DNA from: Syncephalis fuscata | Taxonomy: Eukaryota > Zoopagomycota > Zoopagomycetes > Zoopagales > Piptocephalidaceae | NCBI GenBank assembly: GCA_025786725.1 | Contig: JAHLTZ010000012.1 | Location: forward strand, 186,001 to 250,000 | Length of the DNA stretch: 64,000 bases | Reading direction: 5' to 3' | Shown here: positions 1 through 12,636 of the stretch, piece by piece | Layout of the letters: each line of letters opens with the position of its first letter | Position numbering within the stretch: position 1 is the stretch's first letter | Made by a program: the position numbers and the translations under genes | Notes under the pieces: model-generated | What the model saw: only the letters and a program-made list of their open reading frames with translations | The model's database searches: none | Told to the model about the DNA's origin: nothing

Positions 1-508
1 GTGGGTGTGGTGGCCCGGCCAATAAATGGGACAGCATGTCGGTTGCTTATGGTTCTATTAATTAAATTGATCAGCTTTTACATTAATATTGTACTAATCA
101 AACATTTACTTACTGTTTAGTAAATTCCATCTCAGAGTCGGGTCCAAATGCAAAATCACTAAATAATCATCCGCCGTTATGTTACATTTATTTCACTTGA
201 CTTGGCTACTTTACTTACTTTCGCAGTGCATCAACTACCATGAATATCAGACGATCAAACTGCGGTTTAATGCCAAAACATTCATCAAGTAGTGTGTAGT
301 TGCGCAGCGGCTCGTCCTGCTTTGTTCTTAGCGTTTCGCAAGCCGTTAAGGGTGGATGGCCTGGCCATTCAGGCACGTCTTCCACCGGCGTGGCTCGCCG
401 AGGCAGGTAGGTCTTTTTTGGGAAAAAGCCATGGGTGAATAAGAGCAATGCTGCTATTTCAATGGCCAGCAAGCTAAAGAGCAATCCCGACCAAGAGCGG
501 ATTGCCAT
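1..508 (-). CDS. LAS21: GPI ethanolamine-phosphate transferase, Las21/Gpi7 (PIG-G) type, 5' part only
   Basis: The family adds ethanolamine phosphate to the second mannose of GPI anchors in the ER membrane. The gene runs off the left edge, so only the N-terminus is visible. Exon 1 (about 215-508) encodes one N-terminal membrane segment followed by the luminal motif GFFP, then FDRLIFMVVDALR, the start of the alkaline-phosphatase-like catalytic domain. After an intron (about 166-214) a short exon reads DFAFGPDSEMEFTK. After a second intron the start of a third exon resembles the ATPPT stretch of the family. GFFP and DALR followed by DFxFG favour PIG-G/Las21 over PIG-O/Gpi13. The start is the first ATG before the hydrophobic segment. 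Confident of the superfamily, less so of the exact paralogue. Confidence 0.75.
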
Positions 509-1224
509 TGCAAAATATAATATAAAATAATCGATTTACTAGTGTCTACTACCTTCAACTAAGCCCTTTGATGCGTGAGTGGATTTTTTACTATTTGCAG
601 CAGTAGCAGTAGTGCGCATCAAATAAAGCATACTTATATAGCTGCGAGCCGCTAGTTCCGACCATGAGAGCAGATCCCTTGGCCCAATGAATAGCAACTC
701 CATTTGGTGCTACATCGTGGGTAGGTGGATGAAAACATCCTTATTCATCCTGCGTATTGCTTCAGAATAAGCCTGACTTTGATTGGTTCATAATCGGACA
801 CGACATCATTGCAACTTTTATAACAGGAATAAAAAGTGGTTGACTATGTGCCCGTTTCAAACATATTATGGAGTGCATCGTGATTGATAAAAAACGTGTT
901 TTAACGTCTATGTTTGAATATTGCCAAGAAAACTGACAGAACACCAGCTTCAATAGAATGGATGTAATATGGTAACAAAGGTATTGAACTGTTTATTAAA
1001 TTAAATTGCAATTGATTGGCCTGGTATGGAATCCAGTAGCAAGAGAATATTCATATATTTATACAAGTATTACCACATCAATGTTACCATGCCAATGGAT
1101 TTGTTAATTAAAAGAAACCAGTAAAATATAGTGAATTTCAATATAGCTGTACTGATTATCATATACATTGTTTATACATATTCAATAAAATATTGGACAT
1201 TACTCATTTACCAAGACAATAATT
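509..1224. other. intergenic, AT-rich
   Basis: Upstream region of the Las21-type gene. I see no convincing coding exon, RNA gene or tandem array here. It ends where the first Fanzor-relic repeat begins. Confidence 0.5.
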
Positions 1225-1925
1225 ATTTACGCAATCACCATGATGATTAATAATTTATTGTGTTAATAGTCGTTTATAATAATATTGATGTATGTAATAG
1301 CATTATCTTTCCATAGAATAGATTAAGTGTAATAGAACATTGTATTAGTAACAATATTAAACACTTAAATAATAAATGTAACATACTATTTAATTTCATC
1401 AAAACATTTGAGATTGTTCAGTATTATTGTTGGCTATGCGTAGAAAGATTGATGGATACTAATAAAAGCCATTGATTGCAATTCCATATTGTTCCGCAGT
1501 TGTTATTGTTGTTACTATGTACAGTGTGGATTATTGCGTCTAAATGGCCTCTTCTATTTTCCAATCTTCTACTGTTGCATTTTAAGCATATTTGCGATGT
1601 AAGATAATTGTCTATGGTGACAAAAGGTAGGACGACTAGCATTTCTAATGTTCACCATTCTCTTGAGCATTCTTGATATCAACTTGGTAGGTGCAGGTTC
1701 ATTGCCAGCCATTGATAAAGCAAATAGCCTCCACCATATAAAATAAGAGAAATAAAACTAAGGATTGAATAATGTTTTTATTGATGTTTAAATACACATG
1801 TTATTTATATTGTTATATTCAACATTATCGGATAATATATTACTGAATAGAACAATAAGATAGTGATAAAAAGAAGAGTGAAATAAGTAAATAAAAATGT
1901 AGAAGTCAAAGTACAGTAGAAACAT
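1225..1925 (-). mobile_element. Fanzor-transposon relic, copy 1
   Basis: About 700 bp that recurs in inverted orientation at 7265-8025 and, more diverged, at 25222-25962. Read on the minus strand it starts with a TIR-like CTGTACTTTGAC (near 1913) and carries a decayed coding stretch. That stretch holds LISRMLKRMVNIRNAS-like sequence, then IDNYLTSQICLKC, then CGTIWN. This is the order seen around the C-terminal zinc ribbon of TnpB/Fanzor proteins, where the last motif is normally followed by RD. Frames are broken by stops and indels. The distal end (1225-1420) is the non-coding 3' segment shared with copies 2 and A. The family call is from motif order alone. Confidence 0.55.
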
Positions 1926-2047
1926 TAAAGCCATTTAATCTCTCTTTCACTCTTACTTTCAGTGTATGTTATTGGACTTGTTTTCTTTCAATTGTTACTT
2001 TTTAACAACTAGCACTTCAGTTGCATACAACACTATCTATTTCCATC

Positions 2048-2512
2048 ATGGCCTTGTCTATTGGCAGTATACTGTACGTACTTTTGTTACTGATCAACTC
2101 GTTGGCCATTCTTAACGAGGAACGATTCCTCGCACCAAGTAAGTAATCGCGTTATTATATTGCTGACGTGTCAAATAATCAATAAGCAACTACCAACTCA
2201 TGTCACTATTGACTATATCGTTATTCTACTGCTGCTACTACTTTTAGTTGGGTGGGCATCTATACCACAAGATCAAGTCTATGCTCATGGCATAGGTCAA
2301 TCGGTGAGCGTTAAAGCAAAAATTATCAATCTTGTATCGGCAGTTCGAACACTATTACGCAGTAAGTTCATCAGCTATCTTTGCCACTACTCTATTCTAG
2401 ACTATACTAATGACATTCGTTGTTATCAAATATGACGATAATAATACTAGTTCCCTTGATTGCCATCAATGTCGTGGTTATTATCTATGAACTGGTTCTA
2501 GGATCGTGGTAG
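2048..2512 (+). CDS. YOS1: Yos1/IER3IP1-like ER-Golgi transport protein
   Basis: Yos1 is a small integral membrane protein that works with Yip1/Yif1 in ER-to-Golgi COPII transport. Three exons (about 2048-2138, 2248-2361 and 2451-2512) join in frame with GTAAGT donors and TAG acceptors to give about 88 residues. Visible family hallmarks are an N-terminal hydrophobic segment, LAILNEERFLAPIGW, a central VKAKIINLVSAVRTLLR, and a C-terminal hydrophobic IPLIAINVVVIIYEL. Length matches the family, which has about 80 residues. The stop lies 121 bp from the stop of the convergent SF3B3 gene, so their 3' ends probably overlap. Recognition is strong across the whole protein. Confidence 0.93.
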
Positions 2513-2633
2513 TCAGCCATGCACATGGCATTGCCTAGTATTAATATAAGATATTATTATTATATATATTGTTGTTATTATTATACATTTTAATAGAGCA
2601 AACAAACAAAAATAATCAACCAATTTATTTTTA

Positions 2634-5600
2634 CTAGAATGCGACAAGTGTACGCAAATCTTCGAGTTTTTTTGTAATTTCATTCGGTGTGCGGTCTAAT
2701 TCCTCGGCTAGTGATTGTTTCTTGGCCGGTGGCAGTGCATTAAATGATTCACATAAATCGCCATCAATAACATTCTAATGAATTGCTGTATTAGTCTCTA
2801 GTCTACTGAACAGCAATAAATACTTACCTTGACTGGAATATAGGCACTACGATAGGCAACGTGATCACGGCCACATAGAGGCGATGCTTCATTACGCATA
2901 TGCATTTCCATCGTTTGGAAGAATTCAATATCGTCTCGTGATACAAATGGAATAAGTATGCCAACTGCACCACTCAGTGTTGTATATAGAATGATATCAC
3001 GGCCACCTGCCACAAGGGTCGCCTTTTCAATAGCCGTTACCGTGTCACCGATATGATATTGGTAAGATTTTGTAGTTTATGTGATGATCCATGTAGATAG
3101 CCTCGCTCATAGACTAACGATTACCGGTTGAATCATCTTCAACTTGTTCGCTGATATCACGCGGTAGTCGGTCAACAAATATATTACCAAACTTGTCGCC
3201 GGCAACCACTGTATCATAATCAACCATGGCTGTGGCTGTTGTGTATCGTGTGGTTGTATCATCAGCAAATATTGTTAGACGATTCTCCAATGGTAAATAA
3301 GTGACAAAATGGATGGATTCTTGTAGATCACCAACCACAATACGGTTGCCTTGTGTATGAAGTGTAACAATAGTGGTTGGAAATCCCTAATCATCCAATA
3401 GATTAGTGTTAAATAGTTAATTAAATAAATCAATCTTACCTTAGCCTCAGATTTACGTAATAATTTACGTTTACCCAAATCATAAATACGTAATGCATTG
3501 CCCACACCAACAAGTAATCGATTATGGAATGGAATCATCACTTGTGGAATATCATAATCTCCGTCTATATTTAATATGAATATTTTAGTAGACATTCATT
3601 AATATTGACTGTATTGATATCATACCTTATGCACGAATTCAAGTGATGTACCGTCTTCCGAGAATTTATACAAATGAATGTAACCTTTACGGCATCGTCG
3701 TGGTGATAGTGTAACATCTGCACCTGTACCTACTGCCAAATAGGTTATATCCGGTTGACTATGGAATACAATTGTGGATAGACTGTGATAGGACGAGTAA
3801 TTAGTAAAAGTAATAGACATTACACTACAACTTACCTAAATGCCGCTTCATTATTCGTTAGTTCTATCAATTGAAGGGTCTCGCCTTCAAATGGTGATAA
3901 CAATCGAATACAAGAGGCCCATTGACCGGATGGTGCCCGTAAATGATTAAATAGTTCCGGTGCTAGATCCAATACCTCTTGATCGACAATATCTCCTTCA
4001 GCCGACTAAATAGCATAGAGATTAAATTGAATCAATATAAATAAAATGTATTGTCGTTGTTATTGCTTACCTTCTCGGCGATAATACGCTCACGTTCAGC
4101 CGGTGAATAGACACCGTGTTCCGCCTCAATAACGACAAAGTTACGCGATGTAGGATGGACGGTAAAGTGTCGTGGTGTATAGCTTAGAGGAATTGACGCT
4201 TGATTAAATACATTGCCTAGTTTATCCAAGGCTAGAATACTAAAAAGCATATAAAAAACAAATATAGTCAATGTCGATTATATAAATGGCTATACTATCT
4301 ATTACCGAAGTGTATTATCGGCAATGGCTACAATACCATCGCCACCTTGACTGCCCGATACAAAACTTGAACCACATTCAAGTGCGGTGTATGAAATGGG
4401 CACAAGATGGGCCCGTGACTGAATGTATAACTAAGCCATGGTCGACTTGATAAAGCAAGTAGAGCCGACTCTCCTTGAACAATGACCGGAAATAGTTTAA
4501 CTGGACGTGAACCAAGGAATCTAGTAAATAATAATAATAATAATAATAATGTTTAATATAAATGTATATGGCTTATTATTGTTTCTTACCGAAGACGTGG
4601 ATCTGTCATTTCTCCCGTGTGATTATCAAGAACTGTACGTAATAATACACCATTGCGTAGACCAATAGCCAGGAATAATGAAGCATGACTACGATCAGAG
4701 GATCGATCCATCATAGTAATAATAACTAATGATTCTGGTTGGGCATTCAACGCCTATAATGACAGATTAATACAAAATATTAATACACCACTAGTTATAC
4801 ATCTAATGCTACTTACTTGAATGGCCAATTCTTCAAAGCAGCGATCAGGCTCAAGACTAAAGATACGCACTGTTTGATCATCACAGGCAACCGCCTAATT
4901 AAATCAATACATCAATAAATGGTTCATTAATAGTTCATTAACACTAACCAAGAACTGAAATCGGACTCGTCCATCGGGTACTTCACCCAAGGCCAAACCA
5001 AGAACATTGGCGCCTGTATTTAATCGTTCTTGATACTCGTTAAGTTGGCCGTGTTCATCAAGTTCAAAATAAACAAGTTCGCCAGTATTAAGTGCAACGA
5101 CAACCTGCCGATGATTAGCAGTGGCACGTACAATAAGTCGACCAGAAGGCGGCTTCCATTCATTCACGCGCTTATCGGCCAGAATATGACGCACACCCTC
5201 GGGATGAGCCTGAATCAGTGTATCCTCGCCCATTTGACGTATAAATAGTGTCGGTGTACTTGCTAGTAGTCCACTGTCCTGCACTTCCTCCACCGTTTCA
5301 CCAATCGACAATACAAGTGTGGCATTGACAAATGACACAACAATATAGGCATCGGCCTCGTCATCGGCCCGTAACTTTGTCGTCCAAATGGCTGTGGGCC
5401 GACCAGGTAACTCAGTGACGGCCACTTCAGATATCTCAAGACCATGTCGAAGAATACGCAACGATGAACGAGCACCACGACCACAAAGCGAGTATAATTG
5501 CGGTGTCTCTTCATCTGTCAAATTAATGACTTTTGTATCGATAAGTGGACACATACTGTCCATCTCGTCAACAAGTGCTAAATTAACCAATTCTCGTGGT

Positions 5601-7160
5601 TTAAAATACACGCGCGTCTCTTCACCATCGGCATAATCATGGCTTGAAAATACCAATTCGTCATCATCGTCACCTAATTGTTGAAATTGATAAAATTGAC
5701 TATCAACAGTTTAATTGTTAAAATAATTAGACGGGCTACTATTTCACTTACTGATTGCCCATATCAGCAGCTAGGAAAAGAAAACCTGATTTTAGAATAC
5801 CCATTGTATTGGCCATAGGTACTGTGTCAAAGTATTTAATACGAATATCGTTGACCTTGCCACCAGCATGATCAATCATAATCTTATAGATGTCACCTGC
5901 TTCACTTTGTGCTAGAATAAAGAATGTTCTCTATAATAGATCATTAACATTAAATAATATTGTTCTATTCTTATTTACCTTCATTTTATGGACTGTGGCT
6001 GTAATAATCATTAAACCACGGTCTGCATCTTCAAGTGGATTTTCACGGCGTGGAATTGGTACACGTCGTTGTTCCTCTCCATCATGCATATATGTAATCC
6101 AGTTCTCTGAACATACTAGGACACCAGATGGCCCATCACTACCTCCCGGCACTATATAGATCAATATAATAAATAGGATTATAATATAGAATAGACTATA
6201 ATGAGTATATATATATATATAAATGTAATGCAAGTCATGTATATTACCGGCAATAATTAGATTGGCTGTCATATCAACTGGTTCACTCCAACGACGTACA
6301 ACATGATTTAAACCAAGATCCAATTCATAGTAAGTAAGCATCTATTCACCTATTAGTTAATAAACAATTAAATCCGTCACTGTATAATTGCTATATACTT
6401 TTTCTGTCTCTGATAATGCCTCGCCTGTAGGATCCTCATCTGCATCTTGGTAATCAATTTCCAAACATGCAAATATTGGATTTTCATAGCCAACATCAAC
6501 ACCAATGCAGTCGTGTAGAATTGTATGCGATTTATGCGCCTCAAGTGGCGAGGAAATCGTCAAATTGGCTGCCGAGTCCCGATTCATAACGTAAACGAAT
6601 TTCTGTTTCTCCACCGCAGCTATTGCCATTAATATTGACATATAGTCGTATACACAATACGGTTAGTGGCCATAAATACAAAAATATTTACACTACCTAT
6701 CATAATCGCTCTTCCTTTAGGATCAGTGGCTAGATATTCACCTGGCACAACGCGTCTACAGCCTGATTTGCCATAAGTCTCCATATGGACGCGATCAAAC
6801 CGATTATGCTCGACATTGTACTCAAGCACAACAATACGACCGGAATCAGAGCCCACAACCAAATAATCTATAGCGTAACGCGGTATAACGAACAATTGGC
6901 ACTCTATTATGACGGCACTCTTTTGGCATGCTTACCTTTACTGCCACCCGTTAAACGGAACGGTTGAAGTGATCGCACAACGCCAAAAATATCTTGCGCC
7001 AAGCAACTCGTACTTTGCCGGTTTCGGCATTTGGTCGAAGTAGTTCTAGACGGGTACCGCGTGCCGCAATAATCTGTTGTTCACGCGTTCCAGTAAAGTT
7101 ACCGACCACCGCACAGGTAATTATGGTGGGTGGCTGCAGTGTAAGATTATAAAGATGCAT
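2634..7160 (-). CDS. RSE1: Splicing factor 3b subunit 3 (SF3b130/Rse1)
   Basis: Large WD-like beta-propeller scaffold of the SF3b complex in U2 snRNP, acting in branch-site recognition. More than ten short introns split the gene. Landmarks from the N-terminus: [147 protein letters not shown], and the C-terminus [12 protein letters not shown]. All match the family across its full length, and the end is the conserved one. At least four places need a one-base shift to keep the conserved reading (near 7010, 4421, 3121 and 3060). Each is best explained by one base missing, usually from a short homopolymer. SF3b serves both the major and the minor spliceosome, which is relevant to the U12 introns found here. 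Confidence 0.93.
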
Positions 7161-7264
7161 CGTGCTCGACTATATAGCCACAGAAGAAGAAGAGGAAGAA
7201 GAGGAAGAACACGCAAGAAAGAATAGGTAAGCGGAGGAAACCACTTGATCCAATGATATTAATT

Positions 7265-8025
7265 AATTAATGTTTCTACTATACTTTGACTCTACATTTT
7301 TATTTACTCATTTCACTCTTCTTTTTATCACTATTTTATTGTTCTATTCAGTAATATATTATCCGATAATGTTGAATATAACAATATAAATAACATGTGT
7401 ATTCAGACATCAATAAAAACACTATTCAATCCTTAGTTTTTATTTCTCTTATTTTATATGGTGGAGGCTATTTGCTTTATCAATGGCTGGCAATGAACCT
7501 GCACCTACCAAGTTGATATCAAGAATGCTCAAGAGAATGGTGAACATTAGAAATGCTAGTCGTCCTACCTTTCTGTCACCATAGACAATTATTTTACATC
7601 GCAAATATGCCCAAAATGCAACGGTAGGATATTGGAAAATAGAAGAGGCCATTTAGACGCAATAATCCACACTGTACATAGTAACAACAATAACAACTGC
7701 GGAACAATATGGAATTGCAATCAATGGCTTTTATTAGTATCCATCAATCTTTCTACGCATAGCCAACAATAATACTGAGCAATCTCAAATGTTTTGATGA
7801 AATTAAATAGTATGTTACATTTATTATTTAAATGTTTAATATTGTTACTAAACAATGTTCTATTACACTTAATCTATTCTATGGAAAGGATAATGCTATT
7901 ACATTACATCAATATTTATTATAAACGACTATTTAAATACAAATAAATTATTTAAATTATCATGATTAATTGCGTAAAAATGTTTGCTGCTTTAAAACTC
8001 CAAATTTGGGAGTCAAAAAATAGAA
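7265..8025 (+). mobile_element. Fanzor-transposon relic, copy 2
   Basis: Inverted partner of copy 1, on the other side of the YOS1-SF3B3 gene pair. It starts with CTATACTTTGACTCTACA (from 7279) and ends with ACTCCAAATTTGGGAGTCAA (to about 8021), which together form an imperfect terminal inverted repeat. The decayed coding part reads MAGNEPAPTKLISRMLKRMV, then VTIDNYFTSQICPKC, then CGTIWN. This resembles the end of a TnpB/Fanzor protein, broken by a stop at about 7592 and by frame changes. The segment 7800-8020 is the conserved non-coding 3' part. The relic abuts the MED7 stop codon (8031). Confidence 0.6.
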
Positions 8026-8030
8026 TTTAT

Positions 8031-9136
8031 TTAAGAAATGTTCATAACGATATCATACAACTTTTGATTTAATATAGGATCATTCATTTGATGAGGTACC
8101 ATAGATGCATGATTAGTATTGGGCTCATCTGATAATTGTTGCTGTTCTACTGACGATAGAGATTGATGACTATCAAAAGTATCTGTGGTAGTAATTGAAT
8201 GGGATACATTTGCATTGGACGATACAGTAATGGTTGGTGCTTGCAGTTGAACTTGCTCTATCATCTTGGTTAAAGATTGGCATTTTCTAGACAGTAAAAT
8301 TGTTGTTAATAACCGTAGAAATAGCGTATTATAATTCATAGTATAAAACTTACTCTAGTAGATCGCGTGTTGCTGCTTGTTTCCGTTCTATTTGATCTTG
8401 TAGCATAAGTTTCAGCGTTTCTTTTGCCTACTTATTGCACTTAATAAAAAACTACTTAGTAGAAAAATACGATAATTACCTGGATTGGACGATATTCGTT
8501 GATCAATGCATATATATTGTTAAGCAATAGTCGAAAATGGTCAATCTTTGTTGGATACTAAGTTAAAGGTGGATTATTGCTATTAACTCTACTATGTACT
8601 CATATCACTTAATAGTGTGACATACCTGGTCTGGACAACGTCGCAGGACATCAACCAATTCTACAAAGTTAAATACTAACGAGTGGTTAAGTCGTTTCAG
8701 TTCGTCCATACGTCTAGCTATGTTATAGAATCAATAGTCAATTTAACGCTGTTTATTAATAGTTTATTGCTAAATAGTGACGTACCATTGGGCGTGTCAC
8801 CATAAAGTTGGTCGATACCAGCGTCTTTTAGTGAAAATGGTTCGTCTACCACCTAAATGTTTTATATACTAAGATTCATCGGCAGTTGAATATATGCAAT
8901 AGCGTACTTACTGGCCATTGTTCGCCGAATAGATTATAAGTGCCGGTGGTAGGCGGGGTGGGTGGACGCAGTTGGGTGAATTCTACGGGCAAGCTTGCTT
9001 TCTCGTCTGAGCCCGATGAATCTACGTGTGTGTCGATCCATGCTTGGTAGGCAGTCAAACGCGACGACGTGAATGCTTCGTAGAACGGAGGTGGAGGAGG
9101 AAACGCGGCACTTAGGCGTGGTTGTTGCTCGGCCAT
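8031..9136 (-). CDS. MED7: Mediator complex subunit 7
   Basis: Middle-module subunit of Mediator, bridging activators to RNA polymerase II in the nucleus. Exon 1 (about 8911-9136) encodes MAEQQPRLSAAFPPPPPFYE and then LRPPTPPTTGTYNLFGEQWP, the diagnostic proline-rich start of MED7. Later exons give the helical core (HSLVFNFVELVDVLRRCPDQ near 8640-8690, KIDHFRLLLNNIYALINEY near 8480-8560, ETLKLMLQDQIERKQAATRD near 8360-8420). The last exon ends in a Ser/Thr/Gln-rich tail after KCQSLTKMIEQ. There are five or six exons with introns of about 50 bp. The tail is longer and more polar than in the compact animal protein. The start is the first ATG before the conserved PPPPPF. Confidence 0.88.
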
Positions 9137-9460
9137 CGCAGTAATATTTGGTACAGTAGTGTAAAAGAGTATAAGGAAATAAAGTGCCAGTTAGTTGATG
9201 AAATATTGAAATTGGGCTAGCACTGGTTACTTATTTGATGTAAATGATTTACATACTATTCTCATTGCTTAATGATTAAGTTATTTAGTAAATAAATATT
9301 TAAATCAACAGTCTATAACGCTAATAGACTAATAATAAGTATCAATAATCTAATAGTGTGTTATTATAAAATAATAGCTTATTAATTGATTTTTATAACA
9401 ATAACAATAAATGTAAATGTACTTGTAGAGTAATGTTAAACTCTAAAATCGTTAAGAAAT
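9137..9460. other. intergenic between MED7 and the first kinase-like gene
   Basis: Very AT-rich. It holds the MED7 promoter and the 3' end of the kinase-like gene. No further feature seen. Confidence 0.5.
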
Positions 9461-10717
9461 TTATTGATTGTTTGTTGGCTCAGAGTTCAAATAAGATACC
9501 GCAACATCTACACTACGAGATATAGCGTTGCGAATGTACTCTAAAACCATTTCACGATTACGTGGAGGAAGAGTTGGTGGTGCTTGCCCATTATTCGATG
9601 GATCGGTACGAGTATAACTTGGAGGAGGAGTTGATGGTGCTTGTCCATTGCTAGACGAATCGGTACGGGTATATTCTGGAGGTTGGTCGACATTGTTTGA
9701 AGTTCTAGCCTCGTATTCTGGCAATGGTTCAGGCTGTCCATCATAAGAGAATGCGAAAGGATGATATACAATATCTTGAACATTATGCATAGCTTGTTCG
9801 AGTTTTTCAGTCAAGATAGTATAACTCCATGGTCCTGTTTGTATACTTCCCCTGCGAGAGATACTAGCACCAACTCGTTCAGCATCACTATAGCCCGCAA
9901 TAATAGCATCGTTGTCCTTAGTAATGCATATATCTAATTAAACTGTTAAAACTGTGAAATACACTAGACTATAAAATAATAGCTTACTATCTATACTAGG
10001 ATCGATAGTCCATCCGGAACCAAATAGATACATCATACCTAATTACACTTGATTAGTCAATTGTTATTTATAACTAAATTACATACCCTGTAAAATTTTA
10101 GTAAACAAAGCTATAGAACGTCTATTTCTAAATTCAAAAGACTTGGCAGCAATAGTCTCAAAGTATTCTTTCATAGTTTTATCACAGTTCCTTGGAACAA
10201 CGTAGCAAATACCATTTTTTAAACGAAAATGACGTGTTGGACGTAGAACCATATCTTTGGCTTTATGAATACCACGATTGCTATTAGGCATGTTTTCAAG
10301 GTCCTGTTATAATAGCAATACATTTTTAGTGACTATAAAACCAATGAGGTAAAGTGAACCTACTTTGTATACACGCATACTCTTGTCCTCGTTGTCTTTT
10401 AAAGGATCGCCGCATACTATCGTGGCTGGTTTACCATAATACTGGCCTTGCGCTTGAATAAGCCTTTAGAAAAGCCAAATTGTGTCTCAATAGTAAGGTG
10501 CCACCGACCCAGACTCGATTCACCAGGCTTCATTTTGGCAAGATCGACTAGTGCGTAGCCTGTGCAGTAAAGTTAGTATGTTATTAAGTTAAATCAGACA
10601 GTATGCCTGTATACCTGAGCTTAATGATGGACTCAGTGCAGCAACATGCTGGATAGTTGGAGCCAATTCTAATGTGCAGAGTACTGCAATAATGTAATAT
10701 GCTTGTTTGAATATCAT
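9461..10717 (-). CDS. Secreted truncated kinase-like protein with PPxY tail, copy 1
   Basis: Five exons. Exon 1 encodes a signal peptide (MIFKQAYYIIAVLCTLELAP...). The middle has the layout of a protein kinase fold: a small lobe with GLFKAQGQYYGKPA, then ILQGMMYLFGSGWTIDPSID and NICITKDNDAIIAGYSDAE. These align by position with the YLHxxxIxHRDIKPxNILI and DFG regions. HRD is replaced by TID and DFG by GYS, and the rest of the large lobe is absent, so catalysis is not expected. The C-terminus is Pro-rich with PPEY and PPSY (PPxY, the WW-domain ligand) and PPR motifs. One base is missing near 10451 relative to copy 2 (GCGCTT against GCGCCTT), breaking the frame as written. Kinase ancestry is inferred from motif order. 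A secreted, non-catalytic role is likely; the function is unknown. Confidence 0.6.
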
Positions 10718-11385
10718 AATAAATATCTATTGTTAATATAATAGTAACAATCGTTAAAAAAATTAATAAAAGTGGGCAGCGCAGTAAAAGCATGTTTCGC
10801 TTGTTATAGCTGAATGAATTTGCTATAAATCTTCAAAAAGCTATATACTCGAGGTAATGTACAAAACTGGTTAATAACACGTTATGAATGCTTTTTAAAG
10901 TAATAGAATATATATAAATAAACAAAAAATAACTTTTGCTTTTTAATTTAATGCAATATAAAGAAGTTTTCCAAATGAAACACCGATGCATGAATGGTTA
11001 TCTATTTTTGTAATTTATCAATAAGGTTATAATTAGACAAAATACATAAATGGTTTATCATGCAAACATGTGCTTATAATCTGAAATTCAACAAAAGCAA
11101 TGGTATATTGCTTTGTTAAAGTCTATTTAATGTTTAACGGCACGTTGGCTATGTCTTTTTAAATAAACAACCAAATTTTATAAATATAACGCTAAAAGCG
11201 TAGCGTGTTTAACTAAACCAAACTGAAATTTGTAAATTGTATAACTAATAGCAAAGAACAAAATTATTAATAAAGCATGGTTAATAAGACAGAGCTGTAT
11301 AAAATAGTAAACTGTTAACTGCTTTAAATAACAACAATAATAACTATATTTGCACAATAATATTATGATTTAAAATGGTTCGAGT
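10718..11385. other. duplicated promoter/intergenic segment of the tandem pair
   Basis: Between the two kinase-like copies. The part nearest copy 1 (10718-11300) is similar to 12637-13110 upstream of copy 2, including CTCGAGGTAATGTACAAA against TTCGAGGTAATGTACAAA. The promoter was therefore duplicated along with the gene. No other gene seen. Confidence 0.6.
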
Positions 11386-12636
11386 TTATTGATTATTTGG
11401 CGGTTTAGAATTAGAAGATGACACGATATCCGTGTTACGAGATATGGCGTTACGAACAAATTCTGCAATTTGTTCATGATTACGGGGTGGAAGAGCTGGC
11501 GGTACTTGCCCATTATTAAATGAACCAGTACGAGTATAACTTGGAGGAGTTGATGATGTTCGTCCATTGCTAGAGGAATCGGTACGGGTATATTCTGGAG
11601 GTTGATCGACATTGCTCGAGAAAGTACCAGGCTCGTATTTTGGCAATGGTTCAGCATGTCCATCATAGAGAATGCGAAAGGATTATAAACAATATCTTGA
11701 ATATTATGCATAGCTTGCTCAAATAGGGCTTGCAAATCAGAATAATCCCACTCAAATGTTCTTAGTCGTCCGTCACTAGAGACCCTAGCGTCAAACCGTT
11801 TAGCATTGCTATATCCCGCAATAAGAACATCGTTGTTTTTAGTAATGCACATATCTAATCAAAATGTTAGAACTGTAAAATATGCTACACTATAAAATAG
11901 TAGCTTACTATCTATACTAGGATCGATAGTCCATCCGGAACCAATTAAATATATCAGGCCTAGTTACAAGTGATTAGTCGATTATAATTTACAATTATGT
12001 ACATACCCTCCATAACTTTTGTAAACAAAGCTATAGAACGTCTATTTCTAAATTCAAAAGACTTGGCAGCAATAGTCTCAAAGTATTCTTTCATAGTTTT
12101 ATCACAGTTCCTTGGAACAACGTAGCAAATACCATTTTTTAAACGAAAATGACGTGTTGGACGTAGAACCATATCTTTGGCTCTATGAATACCACGATTG
12201 CTATTAGGCATGTTTTCAAGGTCCTGTTATAATAGCAATACATTTTTAATGACTATAAAACCAATGAGGTAAAGTGAACCTACTTTGTATACACGCATAC
12301 TCTTGTCCTCGTTGTCTTTTAAAGGATCGCCGCATACTATCGTGGCTGGTTTACCATAATACTGGCCTTGCGCCTTGAATAAGCCTTTAGAAAAGCCAAA
12401 TTGTGTCTCAATAGTAAGGTGCCACCGACCCAGACTCGATTCACCAGGCTTCATTTTGGCAAGATCGACTAGTGCGTAGCCTGTGCAGTAAAGTTAGTAT
12501 GTATTAAGTTAAATCAGACAGTATGCCTGTATACCTGAGCTTAATGATGGACTCAGTGCAGCAACATGCTGGATAGTTGGAGCCAACTCTAATGTGCAGA
12601 GACTGCAATAATGTAATATGCTTGTTTGAATATCAT
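11386..12636 (-). CDS. Secreted truncated kinase-like protein with PPxY tail, copy 2
   Basis: Tandem duplicate of the gene at 9461-10717, offset by about 1.92 kb, with the same five-exon layout. The signal-peptide, small-lobe and IAAKSFEFRNRRSIALFTK exons and their introns are almost identical to copy 1. The last exon is clearly diverged (NPFAFS, NVDQPPEYTRTDSSSNG, TPPSYTRTG, PPALPPR) but keeps both PPxY motifs. As written there are two one-base gaps relative to copy 1: one in the signal-peptide exon near 12601, one near 11668 (TCTCTATG here against TCTCTTATG). Sequencing error or pseudogenisation cannot be told apart here. The pseudokinase features are as in copy 1. Confidence 0.58.
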
